A stretch of 64,000 nucleotides of DNA, taken from NCBI RefSeq assembly GCF_000208745.1, contig NC_030856.1:4951812-5015811 (forward strand), in the 5' to 3' direction. Positions 30,161 through 41,267 of the stretch are shown here, in pieces. This stretch comes from Theobroma cacao. Its lineage: Eukaryota > Streptophyta > Magnoliopsida > Malvales > Malvaceae. Below the pieces are notes generated by a model. It saw only the letters and a list, made by a program, of their open reading frames with translations, did not search any database and was not told the origin of the DNA. Made by a program: the position numbers and the translations under genes. How positions within the stretch are numbered: position 1 is the first letter of the stretch; each line of letters opens with the position of its first letter.

Positions 30161-32545
30161 TGACCTTGCTGCCATGGCAGCCACTTAGCTGGCTACCATG
30201 ACAGCCTTCCCCTCTCCCCAAGAAAGGGTTTTACCCTTGCCATTTTGTATTCCCCGGATTACAGGAAAACGGAAGTTTTCGGAATAAAAAAACAAAGGTT
30301 TGGTAGGGCAGCAAGCTACCGAACCCGAGTATGCTGCCATTGGCAGCATCCAAGGCGCTACCAATGGCAGCAAGCGTGGGAGGAAGGTTTTCTAAATCCT
30401 CCTCCCCGCCTGTAAATAAAAGAAGAAAATATAGAAACGGGGCGGAAAAAAAAGATCAGAAAAACCCCTAGAGAGTCTCCTATAAAAACACAAAAAAAAA
30501 AAAAACTAGCATCTCTAGCAGCCGAAAACCACAATCAAAATACCAGAAGGATAGCAGAAAAGGATCTTTGGAGGGGCTCTTTCGTACCGTTTAAAACGAA
30601 GGTTGTGGAGGAAAGAAGGGGGCCTTTGTCTCGAGGAATGAAGGAAAGTGGCGGAGCAGTGGAGGCGTTTCAGCTACGGTTGATAGAGGTACAGAGGAGG
30701 CGCCGCCTAGAAAGAAAAGAGGAATTTTATAGTCAGGGTTTTAAGAGAGAACCACCCAAAACGACACCGTTTTAAAGGGTGGAAAGGCCAAGGGCCCAAT
30801 ACTTCCCAGACGGCGCCGTTTGAAATTGTTGCGGCCCCACCTTTGAGCATCAAACGGGCCTCCCAAGCCAAGAGTGAGCCTGAAGGAGCTTGAGATAGGC
30901 CCGCATATTATTGGTTGATATCCAGTGGCCTTGGGCAGTACAGAGTCTTCTTCACAAGTCCATACAATTTTGGGTCAGACTAACCCAAATTATTTGCCAT
31001 GTTTTTTATCTTTAGTTGGTATTCAACAATACTAGTGATTTGTTTCTCTAAAATATGTCAATGATGTGTATTTATATAATAATAGAAATATAAAGATAGA
31101 AGTAGACTAATACATGAAATTTATATAGACATGTTCAGAAACATATAAAACATATTTTTATATGGTTATTAATACATAGACAAATAGAATATTTAACAAC
31201 TAGTTTATTATGTGATAAATAATAATAATAATGATAGAATATTAAAAGATGTTTAGTGAACAAAAATAAAAATGTGTTATTTGAGTTGATTCGATGATGG
31301 AATGTGGTCCAAGAATGTGAACAGTTGTATTTCCGAATCACCTTTCTTAACGAAAGAATTTTATTAGGATTTTACCAAAGCATTTGAATAATCCTAATTT
31401 TATATTCCAACAATCTATGAATTAAAGTAATCATTTCGAAATATAATAAAAATAAAAAAGTGTTCAATTAAAATAAAAAAAAATCAATTATATAATCTCA
31501 AAGTTGTAAATTAAACATCACATTTATTAATGCATTCACTTTGCATCATCCATGATTTTGCATCATATATGAGACAATTACTTTGCAAATGGGTATAAAA
31601 CCCCGATGATGGGACCTTCTTGAGAAGTTTGTAGAGACGAATTCTTTTGAGAATTTCCTAAGTGAGGAAAAACTTCTACACTTCACCAAAGTGTTAGAAT
31701 GTTCTATGAATAATTTTTTTGATACGAGGTGATTTTTTCATTATTTAAAATTGAAAAATCATTTTATCATTTCATGGTTGCATCATGTGCATTAATAGTA
31801 TATATGTGGTTTGTGAGTGGCAATCTCCAACGATGGGATCTTCTTAGGGGCTTGTAGAGATGAGCTTTCTTGAGGTGAGGAGAAATTTCTAGACTTCACT
31901 AAAGTGTTGGGTGGCCTTGGAAAATTTTTCTGAGATGGAGATTTCATTCACATATCGATAAGAAAATAATAATAAATAAATAATGTCAATAATTTAGTAA
32001 AAAAGAGGGAAAAAGAAGAACAAGAAAAAATAAAATATATAAAATCAAAAACTAAAAATCATTATGAATAAGTAAAACCTGATGGCGAAGCCTTTTCGAA
32101 GGTATAAGCATGTCTTTTCGAATACTCTCGAGGTAAAGAGGATTTTTAAAAAATACCTACCAAAGCATTGGAGGGGTATTAGAAAAGTCTCCAATACTTA
32201 ACGAAGAATAAGAATTAAAAAATTAAATAAAGAATAATGATAAAGGAAATATATAAGAATAAAATTAAAAATTAAGGTTAAAATATGATAATAATTGATT
32301 ATTTAGAACTAGCCACACAATAGGTGTCATGGGGTGCTAATCTTTCTTCGTGCATAACCATCTTTCTGAACCCAACTCAAGAAAACTCACAAACTAGGTT
32401 TTATTCTTTAGATAGACCTAAAATTAATTTAGGACCTCATGTAACAGAACAAGTTCAATAAGTGACTAATCACACATAAACTAAAAATATTGGTGGCGAC
32501 TCCATTTTATGTCGATACGGACGGGTTCCTGGACTTGCACGTTAT
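30161..32545 (+). mobile_element. Tat/Ogre-like LTR (probably solo), left end unresolved
   Basis: The right end, GATACGGACGGGTTCCTGG followed by ACTTGCACGTTATA, resembles the reverse complement of the Ogre LTR start at 48875 (GGGTCCGGGAACCCG). TTGGTGGCGACTCC near 32490 matches reverse-oriented GGAGTCGTCACC at 48946. The words CCCGATGATGGGACC and CAACGATGGGATC at 31602 and 31830 match CCCATCATCGG motifs in the 48.9 kb LTR. A TATA (CTCCTATAAAAACAC, near 30480), CGACACCGTTTT and ACGGCGCCGTTT are LTR promoter-type features. No internal element region follows, so it is probably a solo LTR. It ends exactly at an F-box fragment. Confidence 0.6.
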
Positions 32546-32890
32546 ATGAAAAGAAGTTGGATAAAGTTCATGACCATTATGAATTTGGAAACATTGCCAT
32601 ATTCACATAGTTTGGTGCCAATATGCATTATGAAAAATGGTGAAGTCCTCATCGCTTATAGCGAAAATGTGCATTTCTTTGTAATGGATGGAAAGCCAAG
32701 AAGATATCGATTGTATGATTCGGTCAAAGGCACATTCAGAAGATTAAAAGTTGGTGGTATAAGGCAATTGTCTTGAACAATAACATATATGAAGAGTTTG
32801 GTTTCACCAAATTCTGATGGCTTGTGATGGCATGAAACTAGGCAATTGATGAAGTTCGATATTGCATTACTTGAAGATGAAGGCGCTTGC
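32546..32890 (+). pseudogene. F-box associated (FBA) protein, C-terminal relic
   Basis: The open part reads KRSWIKFMTI.. then LPYSHSLVPICIMKNGEVL and YRLYDSVKGTFRRL, the C-terminal FBA words (xESWTKLFTI, PLCFxKNGEVL, YDPKxGTFR) of plant F-box/FBA proteins such as CPR1-like SCF adaptors. A frameshift near 32760 separates the end (SLVSPNSDGL-like). The N-terminal F-box half is absent here but present as a relic at 42590-43262. The LTR on the left abuts it. Confidence 0.75.
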
Positions 32891-33565
32891 TGACATATGC
32901 AATGGATACCTGTAGAAGACTTGCTTGGGCGTTCAATTATCAATTGGTTTCTTTCTAGTTTTTCTTCTATGTCTAAATATAGACAGGACTTCCTTTCATT
33001 TCTTAGATTAGATACTGTTTGACAACATTAGTAACAAATTGATGAAGATGTTTTTATATCATATAGATTTTGATTATTTATTGTACAAATAATGATTTAA
33101 TTTTATGAAGATTGAGACCACATGTTTTTCTAGCAAATTTGGTTTCTTTTAATATCCTATTTTATATGTATCCAATGTTTGGGTTTCTTATAGTTTGTTT
33201 ACACCTAGGTATGCATCATGATAAGAGGAAGTTCTTTGTTATTGTCTATAGGCCAATGTTATTGTGTTCCCAAGTGACCAATCATGATAATCCTCTTTGC
33301 TAGCATATGTGGAATATTAATTGAATTCAATTAACAAGTCAAGTGAGTTCCATGTTTCAATCGTCTGGCAAAGGTTAGCCTCTCGTTTGCCAACTTAATA
33401 CCACAGATTACAAGCTCACACGACAAAGCTCGACATAAACTATATTTTGACCAAAGTTCTGCTTTCGTTATCATTGCATAAACTAAGAAATTGAAAGATA
33501 GTAATGAAATTGATTTGCATTTATCCAAAAAAGACATTCAAAGTATTATTTCTTTTGAATTATTC
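32891..33565. repeat. F-box 3' flank and type 1 upstream flank
   Basis: 32960-33310 is repeated at 43290-43640 (AGGCAGGACTTCCTTTCATTT..TTTGGTTTCTTTTAATATCC..GCATCATGATAAGAGG). After about 33330 a piece of type 1 3' flank runs in reverse (AAATTGAAAGATAGTAATGAAATTGATTTGC). No gene. Confidence 0.5.
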
Positions 33566-33987
33566 CGTTGCTAATACAATTATATTTGTAGACAACTCAC
33601 TTTATTTAGGGTCACTCTTGTAAATTTTAAAATTAAATTAAATTAAGGCCAATTTTTATAAGTAATCACATATTTTAATATTACAAAGAAGCTGATTGTT
33701 TCTGACGAAATTTTTTGTAGGAAAAAGTCAAATTTCCATACATATAATGGTATTTTTGTTCAAATCATGATGTCATTTTTATATATTTTGAATTAAATTA
33801 GAGTAAGACCTTTTTAAATGATTAATCCAATTTTAGCCCTGCAAAAAAATTGACTTTTTGCAACAAAATTCCATAGAAAAGGTTTGTGCCAAATGTAGTA
33901 AGCAACGCCAATGGTTGAAAAATTAAAAAATTTCATCAATAAAAATTTTAAATTTTCAACGAAAATTTTCGTTGAAAATAGCCAAAA
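33566..33987. repeat. Flank-module block left of the N
   Basis: This block duplicates 34157-34580 (AATACAATTATATTTGTAGACAACTCAC..TCAACGAAAATTTTCGTTG) but carries variants (GTAAGACCTTTTTAAATGATTAATCC, TTTTAGCCCTGC) that match the second segmental copy at 45163-45475 better than its own neighbour. It ends at the single N (33988). Confidence 0.7.
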
Positions 33988-33988
33988 N
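33988..33988. other. Single undetermined base (assembly join)
   Basis: One N sits exactly where homology with 44985 onward starts. It suggests a contig join or a polished gap. Confidence 0.9.
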
Positions 33989-34028
33989 ATTTGAGGACTC
34001 CTCTAAAGATTTGTCAAATCACCATACA

Positions 34029-34160
34029 TTAATCCTCTGCGTTGCTGTTCACCGTTGGCATCAGAACTTGTTGTAATTCATCACGTCTGCCAATTCCACC
34101 CTTTGCAAGCTGATCAACCTTTCTATTCACTTCTCCGAAAACATGAGTAACTCGCCGTTG
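34029..34160 (-). pseudogene. RNase H-like C-terminal fragment of a non-LTR retroelement
   Basis: On the minus strand the frame reads RRVTHVFGEVNRKVDQLAKGG.. to a TAA at 34029-34031, 43 codons. HVxxExNxxxDxLAK is the last motif of the RNase H domain (RVT_3 type) found at the C-terminus of plant LINE-type proteins. An identical fragment is at 45025-45156. No reverse transcriptase is nearby. Confidence 0.7.
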
Positions 34161-35172
34161 CTTATACAATAATATTTGTAGACAACTCACTTTTTTTAGG
34201 GTCACTCTTGTAAATTTTAAAATTAAATTAAATTAAGGCCAATTTTTATAAGTAATCACATATTTTAATATTACAAAGAAGCAGATTGTTTCTGACGAAA
34301 TTTTCTGTAGGAAAAAGTCAAATTTCCATACATATAATGGTATTTTTGTTCAAATCATGATGTCATTTTAATATATTTTGAATTAAATTAGAGTAAAACC
34401 ATTTTTTAATAATTAATCCAATTTTAAAGCTACAAAAAACAACTTTTTCCAACTAAAAATTCCAAAGAAAAAGTTCATCAAAAATTTCATCTCTGAAAAT
34501 GTAGTAAGCAATGCCAATGGTTGAAAAATTAAAAAATTTCATCAATAAAAATTTTAAATTTTCAACGAAAATTTTCGTTGACAAAGGCAAAAAAATAGTT
34601 GGACAAGTAGACTAATCGGTCAGTAATTATAGTATCAATCCGTAGAAAACTATTGAATTTACTTATGAATTTTATCGATGATGAGGTAATTAATTACTTA
34701 TGGAATTCCATTGATTTTTCCATCAATAAAATTAATAAAAATCATCATGAATAATCTGGTTCTCATCTCGACTCAAAATTCAAATCCACAATTCATAACA
34801 AAAGTCAATGTTGAAATATGAAATCGAAATTTAACCCTAATCAAAATCGTACACGACACAAACCCTTTTGTGGCATAATCGCCCCTATAAAAAAACAGTA
34901 TATATGAAACGCTTCTAAAACAAGCCCAAAAACATGGAAGCCACTGTATGATATGTTATCGCTTTGTTATAATTTATTAAAATATTTTGTTATGTAACAT
35001 TAATGTCTCCGCTCTTCGAAGATTTCTCATTCCAAATCCTGAAAACCCAACAAATGCGTTGAAATCAAAAGTTTAGGATCATGATTTCTTTAATACCATA
35101 GGATACAATATTGCAAATCACAAAGGTAATATTTTTTTAATATTTATTGATAATACTAAATTTTCAACCTTC
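34161..35172. repeat. Flank modules before DD11-like copy J (copy 5)
   Basis: Type 1 3'-flank module to about 34835, then type 2 3'-flank module (CACGACACAAACCCTTTTGTGG..). No type 1 gene is present at its left edge. No coding potential. Confidence 0.6.
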
Positions 35173-35529
35173 CTAATATGGAGAAGGAGAGGGCGAAACA
35201 TCTTTTTTAACTAAAGTGCACTTATTCCATACTTGTGCACCTCTTGATAAGATCACCGATGTATCATTATTCTTAAATAGAGGATTTTCAAGAGTTTTCT
35301 TGATTAATGCATCATGACAAAATTTACCGAGTCCTATCAGCTCAATGCAACAATGATCCGTAACAAGTCCGGTCTTGAATATACTTGCAAAAACTTCATT
35401 GACACAACGCAATGTCATCTTAGTTTCACAGTTATTTGCCTTGATGGGATCAACATCACGAGCCATGACCGCTCCACTTGCCATAATAACCAAAACTCCA
35501 AAAGCAACATAACTATTGAAACTTGCCAT
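35173..35529 (-). CDS. DD11-like secreted cysteine-rich protein, copy J (type 2)
   Basis: 118 residues. Signal peptide-like residues 1-23 end AVMA; mature part RDVDPIKANN. Cysteines at 34, 42, 60, 61, 71 and 104; NDT sequon near 88; tail SPSPSPY. It differs from copy M (46155-46511) by two residues, Glu/Lys at 81 and Arg/Ile at 96, reflecting the recent segmental duplication. TATA (TATAAATAAAC on minus) lies near 35617-35628. Frame intact. Confidence 0.8.
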   Translation of the reverse strand: MASFNSYVAFGVLVIMASGAVMARDVDPIKANNCETKMTLRCVNEVFASIFKTGLVTDHCCIELIGLGKFCHDALIKKTLENPLFKNNDTSVILSRGAQVWNKCTLVKKDVSPSPSPY

Positions 35530-35944
35530 TGCGACTCAAGGAGTAATTGATGTCTCTCGTTTTGGTTGGCAGAATACTTTGGTACTGCTGCAAGAATTAG
35601 TTTGCCTAGAAAATGTTTATTTATAGGATAACCATGAGGAAGGAGGGACTAAGATGTATTTAAAAACGTTTTAAAGAGATTTCAGGTTCAATAGCATTAA
35701 AGTTTTTGTTTTATGAATTAATTCGTTAAATTTTCAACCAGAAGAGTTTTTTTATTAGTATAGCATTCAATAATTCTTCAGTTATCAAAACGTTTTAAAG
35801 GAGAGTTACATTAGTCTCAAAAAAAAAAAAATTTCTGGCCACCATATTAAGTTTGATAGTTTGTGAATTTAATGCAGCAAATATGAATGAATCCATTCCC
35901 TTTTCAATATTTGAGCTCGAGATTAACATTTTTCAATATTCGAG
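35530..35944. other. Promoter and 5' flank of DD11-like copy J
   Basis: Leader, TATA and upstream flank as for copy C, shortened on the right before the MATE relic. Confidence 0.5.
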
Positions 35945-36846
35945 CTAGCCAATTATAAGTCTTTCTCTCATGTTTCTAAGCTTCTTGTGTTGTTAGCTGG
36001 CTTGATGCCTAATTCAGATGTAACTACTTCATTGATTGCAATGTGGTAAAGCTTGGCACTATAGTTTTCAAATATGTATTGACTATATTCTGTTACATGG
36101 ACGGGTATTACATAAGGATAAATCATGTTTTTGACAAATTTTTACATTAATTTTGTAGATACAAGTGTCAATACCCCGTATGAATAATAAAGTATTCAAA
36201 AACTGTCGGATACAAATAAGTTGAGATAAATTGAAGAGTCCGTGTTACATATTCCGTCAATTTTAATCATTTTGAAAGTTGACATGGTGAATTTTTTGAA
36301 GCTATTGCTTACATGATTCTTTTTTTTTTTTTTTCAAAAAGGATATTGCCTACATGATAACTTAAGGCCATAGTTTGTTGAGTATCTTCTCCCATTTGTT
36401 TATTGATCTCTAAGATTTTACATACTGAGAAAAGCAAAAATATTTTACAGCACAAGGGTTTCAAATGAGTTGGGAGCTGGACATCGTACGCGGGCTAAGA
36501 ATGCCACGGCTGTCACACTCAAGCTTTCCATCATCCTCGCTCTTGCAGTTGTCCTTGCTTTAGCATTTGCTCATAATATTTGGGCTGATTTCTTTAGTAA
36601 CAGCTCTTCAATTATAAAGAAATCTGGCTCAATGACACCCGAGCTTTTGATCTTTTCAGGGAGTCTTATCAAGTTAATTAATCTTCCTTAGGATTCCCTT
36701 TATGCTTTATTGTTCTTTAGGGTTTGTGGATGGGCTTAATATGCGGTCTCTCCTGCCAAGCTGGTGCCCTATTGTTCATTGCGTTGTACAGAAGATGGAC
36801 TAAAGTTGAGCTTCATGCAGAAAATGATATGGAAACTGGCAACTGA
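35945..36846 (+). pseudogene. MATE/DTX transporter relic (copy 3)
   Basis: Exon-like parts: LLVLLAGLMPNSDVTTSLIAM (35980-36046, GTAAAG donor-like), then after CAG at 36450 STRVSNELGAGHRTRAKNA and LALAVVLALAFAHNIWADFFS (36451-36660), then GLWMGLICGLSCQAGALLF and RRWTKVEL to TGA at 36846. These are MATE family words in the right order. The exon encoding GTFHFIGMTIAGLL seen at 25.8 kb is missing, a deletion disrupts the TMTPLLLVS..SFQG part, and the N-terminal half is absent. Expressed C-terminal peptide is possible but a transporter is not. Confidence 0.78.
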
Positions 36847-37519
36847 ATATGCATATTTTGTTGGATCGTTGAGAATATTAATAACAATTAAATGGGCCAA
36901 AACTTGACGAAGTTAAACTAGTTGTTGAAAAGAAACGATTTACACAATTAATGGGCTAGTCCCTTACCCTTCAAGAAAAGAAAAGTAAATAAATCTCGTT
37001 GTATTCAATTATTAAGTAAGAACTTCAATTGATAATTTTAGGAAACATATCTCGTCATAAAAAACAAACAAGTGGTTCTTGTATTTCTAAGTCAAGCCAC
37101 CTCTTATATTTAGAAAACCAAAAAGAAAGATTCTCGATTCTAAATAGGTTGTCACTCCATTTATATTTCCTTTCTCGAGCTATCATCTTTTTCTCATAAA
37201 AAGTGATGTTGTAAGTGCTGTATTCCTCCATATCTGACATTGATTTGTTGCAACAAACTAAACCACTGAACACTTAAATAAGCTATAGTAACATCAAAAT
37301 TACTTGTCTCAAAAGAAAATAAAAGTTGTTATTACCCTTGGAAGCCAGGGTATTGTTCCAACGAGATTTTGTTTACTTAGAAACAAAAAAAGAAAATTGA
37401 AACCACTATATATATACATATATATATATTTTCAATGGAATTGTAGATTACTCAATAAAAATAAGCAAATATTTGCAATCTCTGTTCTTCTCTTATTCTA
37501 AGATCTCAATCTATTGTAA
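36847..37519. other. Spacer and promoter region of SCPL gene
   Basis: AT-rich DNA with a TATATACATATATATATA stretch (near 37407-37428) about 90-110 bp before the SCPL ATG, a likely core promoter. No other gene seen. Confidence 0.5.
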
Positions 37520-39976
37520 ATGGATAACAGGATATTCCTTCTTGGCCTTTTCCTGTTCGCGTTTGGTGGTGTTAATGGATTTCCCATGAATGATCTAATC
37601 GAAAAATTGCCCGGACAACCAAATGTTACTTTTAGACAATTTTCTGGCTACATTGACATTGATGGAAAGGCCGGTAGAAGTCTGTTCTATTATTTTGTTG
37701 AAGCTGAAAAAGATCCAATGAATCTACCTCTCACTATTTGGCTAACGGGAGGTTAGGCTTTTGTATTGCTCCTTAATTTTGTTTGGTTTTTATTTCAAAC
37801 TTATGAATCCATGTTAGGTAGCAATATTTTTTAATGTATTGACAAATGACAAGAAAAAGTTTAAAATTGATTATATGTTCAGGACCAGGCTGTGGTTCAG
37901 TTGGAGATGGATTTTTAAGTGTTGGTCCTTTCATTACTACAGCTAATGCTCATGGTCTTCAAAGAAATCCATATTCTTGGATCAAAGGTTGATATTATGC
38001 TTGTAACTTAGAACTTGACGTATAGATTTGTTTCAATAGCTATTGACTTTTGCTATTCACATATTTTAGTGACAAATCTCCTATTTATTGATTCCCCTAT
38101 TGGAGCGGGATGGTCCTACTCAAACACAAGCAGGGACTACGTAGTTGGAGATGATAGTACTAGTAAGCTCATGTTCAACCCAATAATTTCCTTATTTTCT
38201 TTTTTTTTGTGTCAATATTTAATAAAATTTTCCTTCATTGTATTTTATAGATAAAGACTTGCTTACATTCATACTCCAATGGTTTGAAAAGCACCCGAAT
38301 TTTAAGTCTAGAGATTTATATCTTGGCGGATCAAGCTATGCAGGTTCGAAAATTAATCATTTCATTTTTCCATCTGAAAGTCAAAAAAGTTCGTTGTAGT
38401 TTCATTTAGTTTAGAATTTGATGAAGAATTAATTCGCTGTTCATGAAAATTGAATAGAAATTATGACCCCTAAAAAATATGTTTCTTTTCGGTTTGCATG
38501 TCGTAACCTTTTATATATAAATTTCATTTCACTTATAAAAGTGTTAATTTTTCTCAGGGCACTTCATACCCAATTTCGCTAATTCCTTGCTCGATTACAA
38601 TAACAACCAATCAAACAGTTCCAAGTTCAACATCAAAGGATTGGCAGTAAGAAATATCTTGATCTAACCACTCTTAAGTCCTTTTGCGTAATTAGTTGTC
38701 TCAAAGAAATATTTTTCTGACAATTTTAGGTCTTTTTTTTCTTTTTATCTTTAAATAGTTGGGGAATCCACTTCTTCGTAATAAGCTAGACACTCTTGCA
38801 GTATATGATTTCTTTTGGTCACGTGGGATGATTAATATTAACTTACACCAACAAATCTTGAAAGAATGCAATGGAATTGACGAAGACAACTATTCCAATA
38901 ATGCTACCAAATGGTCTGAACCATGCCAACAAGCCATGGATAAAGCCGAAATGGCTGCTTTTATTGTATCTTCCATGAATGTAGCTAAGGCAAGACGCTT
39001 TGATGTTCTTCGAGACCCTTGTGATGAAAAATGGGAAGACCTTGTGTTAGGAAAGGAGGTATTCATGTTGTTTCTCTGTGTATTATTATGAAACTTATTC
39101 GCTTTTCTTTTATTTATAATTTATATATTAATCATTTTCTCTGCTGCTACAGGTTACGAAGGTTAGTTTTGAAGTAGATATGTGCATTCCTTTTAGGGCA
39201 GATTTCTATTTCAACATTCCGGAAGTTCAAAAAGCTTTTCATGGGAATCGAACCAATTTAGGGTACCAATGGAAGGGTTGTTTTGAGTAAGTTCTCTTAT
39301 TTAGAAAATTTTGCACATTAGGATCTCGTCCAGTGACCTGTAACTAATGTTTATACTCTTTGTTTTTCTTTTTAAAATCTTCATAATCTACTAGGAAAAG
39401 TGGTCTTAAATATAGTGATGCTGATAAAGACATTGACATGCTGCCTGCATTGAAAAAGATTCTCCAACAATCTATCCCTATTACAATATTCAGGTTTGCA
39501 TTATATATATGTATAATATGTTTCTTACTTGAGACTAAAACAAGTTTTAGTAAATATATTAAACAGAAATTACGTGGCTGACTTATTTACGTTATTTTCT
39601 TTTATCTTTTCATCCAATATCATGTTACAGTGGAGACCAAGATGCTATAGTGCCAACCATTGGAACCTTAAACCATGTTAACAAGTTAGCCAAGGATATG
39701 AATTTGAATTTGACAAAAGATGAAGCCTGGAATCATGAAAACAAGGTTTTTGGTTTCTCCATTTGTATTTTACTTAATTATTTATTTATCATTTTCTTCT
39801 TAATCAATATCATATTAATTTGTCTGATTAATGGATAGGGTGGAGGTTGGATGTACTCGTACGACAATTTATTGAATTTCATGACTGTAAAAGGAGCTAA
39901 TCATCATGTGACTTTTTCTAAACCATCTGAAGCTTTGTTTATCTTCACAAATATTGTACTTAATCAATCACAATGA
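37520..39976 (+). CDS. Serine carboxypeptidase-like protein (SCPL), complete, ten exons
   Basis: Peptidase family S10 (class II, SCPL45-like wording: [34 protein letters not shown]). These secreted or vacuolar enzymes cleave C-terminal residues or act as acyltransferases. I read exons 37520-37751, 37883-37987, 38070-38162, 38251-38343, 38558-38646, 38759-39058, 39153-39286, 39395-39493, 39631-39745 and 39839-39976. All introns are GT-AG, phases agree, and the sum is 1398 nt = 465 codons plus TGA. A signal peptide ([14 protein letters not shown]) is at the start. The triad is present: Ser in GGSSYAG, Asp in SGDQDAIVP, His in GANHHV. Unusual: WLTGGPGCGS replaces WLNGGPGCSS and GGSSYAG replaces GESYAG, so specificity may be altered. 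Confidence 0.88.
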
Positions 39977-40434
39977 GTTAGCCGATCTCAACAAGGCCTT
40001 GATGTCTCATATTCTTTTCTTCTGCCTACAAAAGGAAAAGGGAAAAGAAAGACATCATGGTAATTTTATGTTTTGTTGTAACGAAATAGCATTGAATTTA
40101 TATTTTTTGTACACTTATTGCAATTAAACAATTAATATACATTGAAATTTGTCTTAGTGACGAATGCAAATGCTCTGGTATGATTTTTTGCATATTTTCC
40201 CGCCTCTATATGATAATAAAAACTCAAATAAGAAGTAAAATTTAATCTCATAATCAAATCGTTTTCAGTTAATTTGATTAAAAATTGAAAATTGTTCACT
40301 CCTAGAGGCCGCTATCGTTTTAGTTCTTTTGAACGACTGTCGAGCCAAATTAAGGTTGATAGACTGAACATGATTTGCCAATTACAAATGCAAGGTGAAG
40401 TGGGATTTGCTTTTAGTTGCAGTCCTCAGAAAAA
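39977..40434. other. SCPL 3' flank and 5' flank of 7SL-like locus D
   Basis: The first ~100 bp match the 3' flank of the SCPL pseudogene. About 40330-40430 (GAGCCAAATTAAGGTTGATAGA..CAATTACAAATGCA) is repeated at 41180-41265 upstream of promoter fragment E. Confidence 0.5.
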
Positions 40435-40478
40435 GTCCCATATTAAATGGATAATCCAATAATTAATATTTGTTTTAA
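40435..40478 (+). promoter_or_regulatory. USE-like + TATA-like promoter of 7SL-like locus D
   Basis: GTCCCATATTA at 40435-40445 is a one-step more decayed USE. TTTTAA near 40473 stands in the TATA place, 30 bp before the RNA-like start at 40502. Confidence 0.55.
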
Positions 40479-40501
40479 GGATGGGCATGGGTTGTATAAG
40501 T

Positions 40502-40728
40502 GCCGAGCTCGGTAACGTGGTCTTGTAACCAAGAGGGGCACTAAAGTGGTCGAATGTTGCCAACGGATGCCTCAAAGAGCTAGAGTTTAACCTTCTTCTT
40601 TGTGAAGATCTTGTGCTCCACCCTTACCCTTGGGAAAAGGGACCCCCACCCTCCATGGATGGGTAGCCGATCAAACTCTTTGATTAATATATGATTCCGC
40701 CTAGGCACTGAACGACCAACTTTTTATC
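40502..40728 (+). ncRNA. 7SL / SRP RNA-like locus D
   Basis: GCCGAGCTCGGTAACGTGG, then CTTGTAACCAAGAGGGGCACT and AAGTGGTCGAATGTTGCCAA form a well-kept SRP Alu-domain start. The middle (CCCTTACCCTTGGGAAAAGG..CATGGATGGGTAG) matches loci A and C. The 3' arm of the long stem seen in locus A (ACCCAAGGGTGAATCCCACC) is missing, replaced by CGCCTAGGCACTGAACGACC before AACTTTTTATC. About 225 nt, so a truncated, probably inactive member. Confidence 0.62.
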
Positions 40729-41180
40729 ATTTCTTCCTACTCTATCTTTTGAAGAAAATATGAAACAGAATGTGTAGATTACATCGTAATCTAGTTTTAA
40801 TTAGGCTATCTTTTCTTTTTACCTTTTGAATTCTTCTTTATTCCTTAATTTAGTTGCCCATATGAACTGGTCTCTTTCCGTCCCTAATAGAGTTGGATTT
40901 CCAAAACCTGGCTAAAATATTGGTCATTGTCTAATATTCTTCAGAGATTCTCTTTTTTTTTTTTAATTTGAATAAAAAGATCAGAACTCAACTTTTTAAA
41001 TGAAAAATACAAATACTTATCATTAAATGATATACTCAAATGCCGTTACTTGAGAATTCTTAAAACAGAATAAAAACCACGAAATTCATGGAAACTCTTT
41101 AGGAGTAAAGTACCTTGGGACCAAATCTTTTTAGGAAATGCCCTAGCAATTCACTATTTCTTTTCATGCCAATGTCGAGC
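40729..41180. other. 3' flank of 7SL-like locus D
   Basis: T-rich words shared with 13330-13850 (TTTTTACCTTTTGAATTCTTCTTTATTCC) and unassigned DNA. No gene seen. Confidence 0.45.
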
Positions 41181-41267
41181 AAAATTAGGGTTGATAGAAT
41201 GAACATGATTTGTCAATTACAAATGCAGGCTAAAGTAGGATTTATTTTTACTTGCAGCCCTTGGATA

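Larger units (their letters stand above)
33989..37889. repeat. Segmental duplication, copy 1 (partner 44985-48874)
   Basis: From ATTTGAGGACTCCTC to the SCPL exon 2 start GACCAGG, the two segments run in parallel with only scattered substitutions and small length changes in A/T runs. They include a LINE RNase H relic, flank module, DD11-like type 2 gene, MATE relic and SCPL 5' part. The offset changes from 10996 at the left end to 10985 at the right end, so net indel is 11 bp. Confidence 0.88.
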
